From assembly GCF_027595985.1 (NCBI RefSeq), contig NC_073307.1:51082500-51146499 (forward strand): DNA of 64,000 bases, written 5' to 3'. The notes under the pieces are model-generated. The model was not told the DNA's origin. It was given only the letters and a program-made list of their open reading frames with translations, and did no database searches. A program made the position numbers and the translations under genes. The stretch's first letter is position 1. Each line of letters opens with the position of its first letter. Origin of the DNA: Sorex araneus. Its lineage: Eukaryota > Chordata > Mammalia > Eulipotyphla > Soricidae. Below are positions 57,400 to 64,000 of the stretch, piece by piece.

Positions 57400-57795
57400 A
57401 AGGGGGATGCCTAGATCACCCTTGACCCCAGTGTTTAGAGAGGAGACAGAGAAGGGAAAAAAAACAAGGGGAAAGAAGAGAACAGGAGGTAATGGGTGAA
57501 CAGGCATCAGGGCTTCAGTTACACCAGTTATATGAGTGAGGGGTAGAGCCATAATCCCAAAACACAGATTCAAAAGAACTGAAAACATGAGACCAAAGCA
57601 GCAACCACTTAAACTTTGTAATGTGCCTGTCAAGGTGACAGGTGGGGGTAGAGCAGGGGTTAGGATGGGGAGGGAATCTGGGAACACTAGTGCAGGGAAG
57701 TTGACACTGGTGGAGGGATTGGTGTTGAATTACTGTATGCCTAAACTCAACTATCAGTAACTTTGTAAATCATGGCTCTTTGATTTAAAAAAATT
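57400..57795 (+). mobile_element. Old L1 3' UTR and terminus
   Basis: ggtgacaggtgggggtagag, cactggtggagggattggtg and tactgtatgcctaaactcaa, ending tttgtaaatcatggctcttt. Confidence 0.75.
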
Positions 57796-57844
57796 AATTC
57801 AAGGGCTTAGTTCTATAGAGTGACTCTCAGTCTACCAAGGAGGC

Positions 57845-57993
57845 AGGTTAAAGGGGTCAGAGAGGAGCTCGAGACATTGGTGGAGGGAGGCTGACAATAT
57901 GTCAGTGGATGTGGTATTGGAACATCATATGCCTGAAACTATTACCGCTATTATTCATCATGATGGCAAAATTTAAACAACTGAATTAAAAAA
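57845..57993 (+). mobile_element. Old L1 3' terminus
   Basis: gagacattggtggagggagg, ggtattggaacatcatatgc and ctgaaactattaccgctatt, a diverged 3' end. Confidence 0.65.
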
Positions 57994-57994
57994 T

Positions 57995-59310
57995 TATAGT
58001 ATATCTACACAATGGAATATTACACAGTTATTAGGAAAATGAAGTCATGAAATTTGCTTATATATGGAGGGTCATGGAGAGTATCATTCTGAGTGAAATG
58101 TGTAAGGAGAGGGACATAGAATGACTGCAATCATTTGTGGAATATTGGGTAAAAATGTATGAGGCTAATATCCAAAGCAAGGGAAAACTTGGGCCAGGAG
58201 GACTGGTTGATGGATGGAAGCTTGCCACAAGTGGGGGTGGGGTGGGGAGGGAGGGCACAAAGGGCAGTTAGGATAGAGAAGGGACTAGTATGACACTAAT
58301 AACAATTGACAACAATCAGTCTGGACAAGAACTGAGTATTGAAAGTAGGTGAAGGAATATGATAACCTTTAAGTATCTCTATTGCAAACCATAATCCCAA
58401 AAAGGAAAGAGGAAGAAGAAGAAGAACAAGAAGAAGAAGAAGAAGAAGAAGAAGAAGAAGAAGAAGAAGAAGAAGAAGAAGAAGAAGAAGAAGAAGAAGA
58501 AGAAGAAGAAGAACAACAACAACAACAACAACAACAAGAAGAACAAGAACAAGAGGAAGAGGAGGAGGGATAGGAGGAGGAGGAAGAGGAGGAGGAAGAA
58601 GAAGAGGAGGAGGAGGAAGAAGGAGGAGGAGGAGGAAGAAGGAGAAGGAGGAAGGTGGAGGAGGAGGAGGAAAAGGAGGAGAAGGAAGGTAGAGGATGAG
58701 GAGAAGGAGAAGGAGGAGGAGGAAGAAGGAGGAGGAGGAAGGTGGAGGAGGAGGAGAAGGAGGAGGAAGAAGGAGAAGGAGGAGAAGGAAGGTAGAGGAT
58801 GAGGAGGGAGAAGGAGGAGAAGGAGAAGGAGGAGGAGGAAGAAGGAGGAGGAGGAAGGTGGAGGAGGAGAAGGAGGAGGAAGAAGGAGAAGGAGGAGGAA
58901 GGTGGAGGAGGAGGAGGGAGAAGGAGGAGGAGGAGAAGGAGGAGGAGGAGGAAGAAGGAGAAGGAGGAGGAAGGTGGAGGAGGAGGAGGGAGAAGGAGGA
59001 GGAGGAGAAGGAGGAGGAGGAGGAAGAAGGAGAAGGAGGAGGAAGGTGGACGAGGAGGAGGAGGAGGAGGAGGAAGGAGGAGGAGGAGGAGGAGAAGTGG
59101 AGGAGGAGGAGGAGGAGGAGGAAGAGTGGAGGAGGAGGAGGAGGAGGAAGGGGAGGAGAAGGGGGGAAAAGTGCCTGCCATAGAGGCAATTGCCTCTGGT
59201 GGGGGATGGCAGGAGAGAAACTGGGGACATTGGTGGTGGGAAACGTACACTGGTGAAAGAACATTATATGACTGAAACCAAATCAGAAACAACTTTGTAA
59301 CTAAAAAAAT
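57995..59310 (+). mobile_element. L1 3' end, type A, longest copy, with internal array
   Basis: Starts near the ORF2 end (tctacacaatggaatattac, gaaatttgcttatatatgga, gagtatcattctgagtgaaa), crosses the 3' UTR with a four-run G tract at 58232-58255, reaches aacctttaagtatctctatt, then the array at 58404-59160. It resumes with gtgcctgccatagaggcaat and ends near aactttgtaact plus an A-rich tail. The ORF2 part is frameshifted and inactive. Confidence 0.9.
58404..59160. repeat. (GAA)/(CAA)/(GGA) compound trinucleotide array
   Basis: Perfect GAA units to about 58512, a short CAA block, then about 600 bp of mixed GGA, GAA and AGG. Purine-rich on the plus strand with few exceptions, it yields long meaningless Glu/Gly/Arg or Ser/Pro/Leu frames. 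Confidence 0.98.
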
Positions 59311-59344
59311 ATTTTTAACTTTAAACATTAGGTAATATTCTTGA

Positions 59345-60325
59345 AAAATACTATGTCTTGTGAACACGCTCTCTTAAATCTAAGTGGTGGAATCAAGGTT
59401 AAAAGCCAGACCCATCAGACTAGGGCACTTCCATCCCAATCTCTCTGCAATTATCCTAGCTGCCCCTAGGATACTGCCATTTCTATGTTACCTTCTGGTC
59501 TTTTTAGTAATCACTAAGACCTCTTGCAGGTCTTAGTTCTTGCAACTTGGTGTGTCTTCATCGTCATGCAAATTTCTCTTTGCCCACTCTAAGTAGCTCC
59601 TTCATGGGTCTTATTCATTCCACCAATGGCCACATCACCAACGTAAAACCATATCCAGTTTTACATATCCAGTTCTGGCTCTTGTAAATGCAGACCTGAA
59701 AACAACTTGCTGATTCCATCTCCACTAGAAATTCTTGCAGGCTGTTCTTCCTGAACGGACCTAAGTGAGCATGTTCCACTGAAAATCTTTCTCCTCCTTC
59801 ACCACTACCAAGCTTGGCCAGGACAGCACCATATCCATCCATCTCAATCTTCTCTCTCTGTTCCCTTTCCTTAATCCTTAGTTCATTCCAACCACCTCCC
59901 ACTAAGATTCCCAAATCTGTCTTATCCCATCCATCTCTACCAGTATCAAAAGACTTCTGGTTTCCAATCTGGATGGGGGTGGGGGTATGGTGGCAATTTT
60001 TCCACTCAAAGGATGCTTATCTGAAGTTGTCACAACTGGGAAACGAGGATGATGCTAACATCCACTTGATATAGACCAAGGAGACAGCTAGTCTGTCATC
60101 TCAGGACAAACCTCAACTATTAACATTATTATTTCCCCAAAGTCACTGGTATCAAAATTGAGAACGCCTGATGTAGCCTGTATCATCACAAACCCACACT
60201 GTTCCTATCCTTTCAGACCTGCTTGCTTCTCCTCCCCCGCCAGGTATTTACTTCTTATCACCAGGAGCAGCCCCACTTTTACTTTTTCCCAAAAATTAGA
60301 CATGCATTCAGGTAAAATTAATTTA
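59345..60325. other. Unique stretch
   Basis: No gene or young repeat visible. Confidence 0.45.
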
Positions 60326-60342
60326 TAAGAATGCAAATGTTT

Positions 60343-60507
60343 GGAGCTGGAGCAATAGTACAGCAGGTAGGGTGTTTGCCTTGCCTGTGGCCAACCTGGG
60401 TTCGATTCGAGGTCCCCTGAATTACCAGGAGTAATTCCTGAGTGCAAAGCCAGGAGTAACCCCTGTGCATCACTGGGTATGACCCAAAAAGCAAAAAAAA
60501 AAAAGAG
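60343..60507 (+). mobile_element. Short-form SINE, young, internally deleted, with TSD
   Basis: ggagctggagcaatagtaca, cctgggttcgattcgaggtc (small deletion after the B box) and tgacccaaaaagc plus A12. Perfect 15-bp TSD agaatgcaaatgttt at 60328-60342 and 60508-60522. Confidence 0.95.
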
Positions 60508-60669
60508 AGAATGCAAATGTTTATATTTTTGAGTGGTACGATATTATCAAAAATCACCCACAACCAACAGTCCATAAGACCCATTCCCATCTGCTCCCCT
60601 CTCTCAACCCTCTCCATCCTAGCATTAACCTCTGTTCTAGTGTCAGAGCTCAGTGGTTTTTTACGTTAG

Positions 60670-60900
60670 ACGTGGTCTATACCCTTGTTATATTTCTTTA
60701 TTTTGTCTCTTCCTTCTAATTTATTTCACTAAGCATGACACCCTCCAGTTCCCTTCATATGGAACCAAAAAGCAACATTTTCCTCTTACAGTGTAGTGGC
60801 ATTTCATTATGTGCATAGACTCAAACTTCTTTCTCGACCTATCTGTTGTGGGGCACTTGAATTGTCCTCAACTCCACGAATATGATGGAGTGAATGGAAG
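60670..60900 (-). mobile_element. Old L1 ORF2-end region, minus strand
   Basis: atttatttcactaagcatga, ccctccagttcccttcatat and gtagtggcatttcattatgt are the complement of the L1 ORF2 end and its flank. Confidence 0.6.
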
Positions 60901-61415
60901 GTAGATGGCTTATCCTCCTGAACAGATGTGGAATATTTAGAAATGCCTTGTGGTGGACTCCACCATCTTCCAATATAGAGATGTGTACCTTATAAGATAA
61001 AACTTAGAAGTGTCTATATCACTCTTTCTGTTTAATTTTGTCTCTCAAATGACCCCTCAAGTTTCTTAGAGTCAGAGACTCCAGCTGGCAAGTATCATGT
61101 ATATTACTTCCACCATAGGCAGAAACCCCAGCACCACCTTGCTTCCTGGCTTTATTCTTTGTTCTATTCACAGAGTATCCCATGGAAGGTGTCATTGCTC
61201 ACCCTCCTCACATCTTTAGTGTCCTGACTTTTGATTCCTGACACATCACACCTGTTGAATCATGAGACAGAGAGAGCCTACATCTACTCTGAATTCTTAA
61301 CTTTCGATGACCAAGCTTTCAGATTGGAAGTCAAATTGAATGTCTACCTCCATTTTAGGCGCAGAGAACTGAGGCCTACCTGGGGAATTCCTTAGCTAGG
61401 TTAAAACTACCCCTG
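60901..61415. other. Unique stretch
   Basis: No gene or repeat recognised. aggcgcagagaactgaggcc (about 61358-61377) is faintly MIR-like. Confidence 0.35.
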
Positions 61416-61417
61416 TT

Positions 61418-61590
61418 GGGTGGTGGGAGGTGGGAGGGAAACCAGGGACATTGATGGTGGGAAATACACACTGGTGGAAGGTTGGGTGCTGGGATATTGG
61501 ATGACTGAAAACCAATCATAAACAGCTTTGTAACTGTGTATCTCATGGTGATTCAGTTAAAAAAAATTAATTAAAAATTTTTTTTAACTA
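61418..61590 (+). mobile_element. L1 3' end, type A, short
   Basis: gggtggtgggaggtgggagg, acaccagggacattgatgg-type 3' UTR text, tggatgactgaaaaccaatc and gtatctcatggtgattcagt plus an A/T tail. Confidence 0.9.
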
Positions 61591-61594
61591 GCCC

Positions 61595-63480
61595 CATTCA
61601 TTTTGAACATTTCTAAAAAACTATCAAGATCCTCGGAGACTTCCATGTCTCAAGGCTTCTATTCCATCTCAGCTTCCACTCTGTCTCTTAATGAATAGAC
61701 AGCCGAGACACCTTGAAGTCTAATGAGCTACAAGATCAAGAGTCCAGAATTTTATTTTCCTCTCCCAGGCCTCAGATCATTTTCTTATCTCAGGAGTTCT
61801 TCACACTGTTTGTTCCTCTTCTCAAACTGCAAATTCACTGTTTCAAACTAACCAGGTAGACTATAAAAGCTGATCTTTCACTCACTGCCCCTCTTTGTAA
61901 GACCTACTTATGGACATCAGGTAAACCCTCTCTGCGTCAACTTCTGTCAGAAGTTTATGCCTTATAAAAAATGCTAGGTAAGAACAAAGGTCTAGGTTTT
62001 AAAGACATCTGAGAGCCCTGTTGCATGTGGCTGCACACCAATCATTCTGGAGAGCAAATTTGCCCTATTGGTTCAGCCTCAGACGTAACCAGAAATCTTC
62101 ACATTTCACTGCTCACAACGAGAAAACATTTCTCTCCAATTCTCAACTGGGGTTAAGTCCAGAAATGTAAAACGCTGGTTCCACAACCTTTCATTCAACC
62201 ATGCCGAGTGAAATGCCCTGCCCTGGTGCTTGGTGGGAAGGATTTTAAGAGCTTGACCAATTTGACTTCCCTCTATTTCTAGAAACACCCAGAATGTTCT
62301 CTGAGGTGCCTGCAGATAAATGAAAAGTCCCACTCATTTATGTATGCCGCCCCAACAGTAGTGAGTCGACATCAGCGCAGGCCTTTGGACTTTGCCCAGA
62401 TAAGTTATATTTGATCTAGTGATCTAAAGGTGAATTGTAGGTTATACTTAATTATACTCCTGGGCCAAGTCGGTAAGTCGGTAACAAACCTTTCAATTTC
62501 TCTGCAAAAAAACCATGAAATCCCTTTGGAGAGTCCTCTGATTATACTGCAGAGATTTATATCAACTGATCCAAGTAAATAATTAGATTATATTTTTAAT
62601 TAATATTGTGGTGCTTCTAGAACAGTAATATGAAAAATTATGGTCGGATTGAAGAAGCAGAATGAAGACCTGGTCTTGCTCATGAAGCCAAGAAAAACAA
62701 AGAAAGTTTTGTCAAATGAAGAAAAAAGTACCCTGCAACTTTGGCAATCTTCTGTTAAAAGTCTCTAGCGTGCTCAAAGGAAGTTTTCAATTTAGAAGAG
62801 ACTTTGCTTGCCAAGGCGAAATGTTGGTCTTGATTACTAAAAATAAATCCAGAGAAAATGAAAGGCAGGCACCATACATTTCTAGTTGGCATCACTGCAA
62901 ACTTTTTGTAATCACGTGAACTTTATGTGAATAATAACAATGAACTCAAATTTCATGACGGGCATCATTTCAATTTTTGTTTCATTAAGCTGCATAAAAA
63001 TATAGGCTTATGAAAAAGTCAGTTCAATTAAAACATGAGCGTTTCATTATTTTAAATACATTTTACCCATTTTTAATTGATGGAAATATTAGGTATTTGG
63101 TGAACCCAAGAATTTTTCACACTTACTTAATTCAAACCAGCTTAACTTTTTGCTATTCAAACAGGTTATTATTTGGTATTAACTGGGAATCAAATAAAGT
63201 AATAGTAAAAGGTATTTAACCAGACCACAATGCATCCATTATTTACTAAAGAAATTTATTTTTGACATTCAAAATGAACACATCATTGTTTTGCCCCAGT
63301 TTATCTCTCACAACTCTCTTAAATGTGAAGGATACTAATATATAACAAACAATAAGGTATAAAAAATAACACCTGTGTGCATGTTTCAAACTAATTTTTG
63401 CAAACATACTGGCAAAAATTAGTAAACATCTATATGTATAAAAATTAGAATCACACCAAGCTCAAGTGATACTCCCAGAT
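61595..63480. other. Unique stretch with candidate conserved elements
   Basis: No gene. 62340-63200 is repeat-free and AT-rich, with ttatacttaattatactcc, ataattagattatatttt and tttcattaagctgcataaaa. An 8-bp tandem unit aagtcggt occurs at 62467-62482. Confidence 0.45.
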
Positions 63481-63484
63481 GCTT

Positions 63485-63565
63485 CTTTCTCTCTCTTTTT
63501 CTCTCTTTCTCTCACTCTCTCTCCACCTGTGTCTCTCTCTCTTTCTCTTGCTCTCTCTCCCCACC

Positions 63566-63645
<80 letters not shown>
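63485..63645. repeat. (CT)n microsatellite
   Basis: Imperfect to about 63568, then about 75 bp of almost pure CT. Confidence 0.98.
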
Positions 63646-63654
63646 ATTGATAGG

Positions 63655-63780
63655 TGCTAGTCCTAACAATTCTCCAGGATCATCTGGGACAGACCTGTCA
63701 GTGCTCAGAGGATCAAACTCAGGGTTTCTTACATGCTAGACATGTGCTTCACCACTTGACCTATCCTCCCAGATCCAAAG
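63655..63780 (-). mobile_element. SINE remnant, old
   Basis: Plus strand gtcagtgctcagaggatcaa, gtgcttcaccacttgaccta and tcctcccagatcc. The (CT)n array occupies the tail side. Confidence 0.65.
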
Positions 63781-63834
63781 AACTAAATCTATTTTCATAA
63801 CTTATCCATACCCAACACTACTAGGGAGGGGAGT

Positions 63835-63930
63835 GGGGATAAGGTGTCAATATGGTGCCAGGGATGAAACTCAAGGCTCTCACACATGCCAGGCACATGT
63901 TCTACCACTTTAGCTATTTCCCAGGACTGA
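63835..63930 (-). mobile_element. SINE-head remnant, old
   Basis: Plus strand atatggtgccagggatgaaa, catgccaggcacatgttcta and ctttagctatttcccaggac resemble the complement of a decayed tRNA-like head. Confidence 0.5.
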
Positions 63931-64000
63931 GTGAGTAATGCTCAGAGTACAAGTACAGAAGAGCAAATTCCAGCTTGAAAAAGTTACATAACTTTCCACA

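Noticed and set aside
58296-59367. Open frames of 280-330 codons rich in Ser, Pro, Leu, Glu or Gly
   Set aside because: All lie in the GAA/GGA array inside an L1 3' UTR.

Overview
This window looks like nuclear DNA from a small mammal, most likely a shrew of the genus Sorex or a close relative. The argument rests on its repeats. More than fifty copies of a tRNA-derived SINE family are present, with a head close to ggggctggagcgatagcaca and the box-B sequence ggttcgattcc, and I recognise this from memory as the shrew SOR-type SINE. Alongside them are many 5'-truncated L1 3' ends, very long microsatellites and one retrocopy of 7SK RNA. The species call is inference; the repeat content is read directly.

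I find no protein-coding gene, no exon with convincing codon structure and no functional RNA gene. Every long open frame lies in a microsatellite, in a SINE or L1 copy, or in the 7SK copy. The window therefore reads as intergenic or deep intronic DNA. Several stretches free of young repeats (about 17.2-17.6, 31.0-31.35, 36.7-37.1, 47.65-48.1, 55.7-56.7 and 62.0-63.2 kb) have the AT-rich, homeodomain-site-rich look of conserved non-coding elements, but only a cross-species alignment could show that.

Layout. 0-5 kb: a long-form SINE, the 7SK retrocopy (minus strand, 1656-1987) and short-form SINEs. 5-10.2 kb: two L1 3' ends, a GGAT array and an 800-bp GGAA/GAAA array grown inside an L1 3' UTR. 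10-30 kb: mostly unique DNA with scattered SINEs, (TTCC)/(TTTC) and (CA) arrays. 30-34 kb: dense old SINEs and an L1 3' end nested in a SINE with probable 3'-transduced sequence. 34-39 kb: unique, relatively GC-rich DNA. 39-47 kb: L1 and SINE patchwork with nesting. 47-49 kb: unique block. 49-55 kb: an old minus-strand L1 cut up by SINEs, a chimeric retrocopy and four SINEs back to back. 55.7-56.7 kb: unique block that donated 133 bp to that chimera. 57.1-59.3 kb: four L1 3' ends in tandem, the last with a 770-bp GAA/GGA array. 59-64 kb: mostly unique DNA ending in a (CT) array.

The most interesting observations concern retroelement biology: (1) a long-form SINE whose body folds into three nested or serial hairpins and which ends in ACAGTG units instead of poly(A), although three copies have target-site duplications; (2) a second, different body joined to the same 3' tail at about 21.8 kb, suggesting a modular tail; (3) a 133-bp, 97% identical copy of the 56.6-kb locus fused to an L1 3' end at 51.8 kb; (4) repeated birth of microsatellites at one purine-rich site of one L1 3'-UTR type; (5) a nested L1 insertion with probable 3' transduction.
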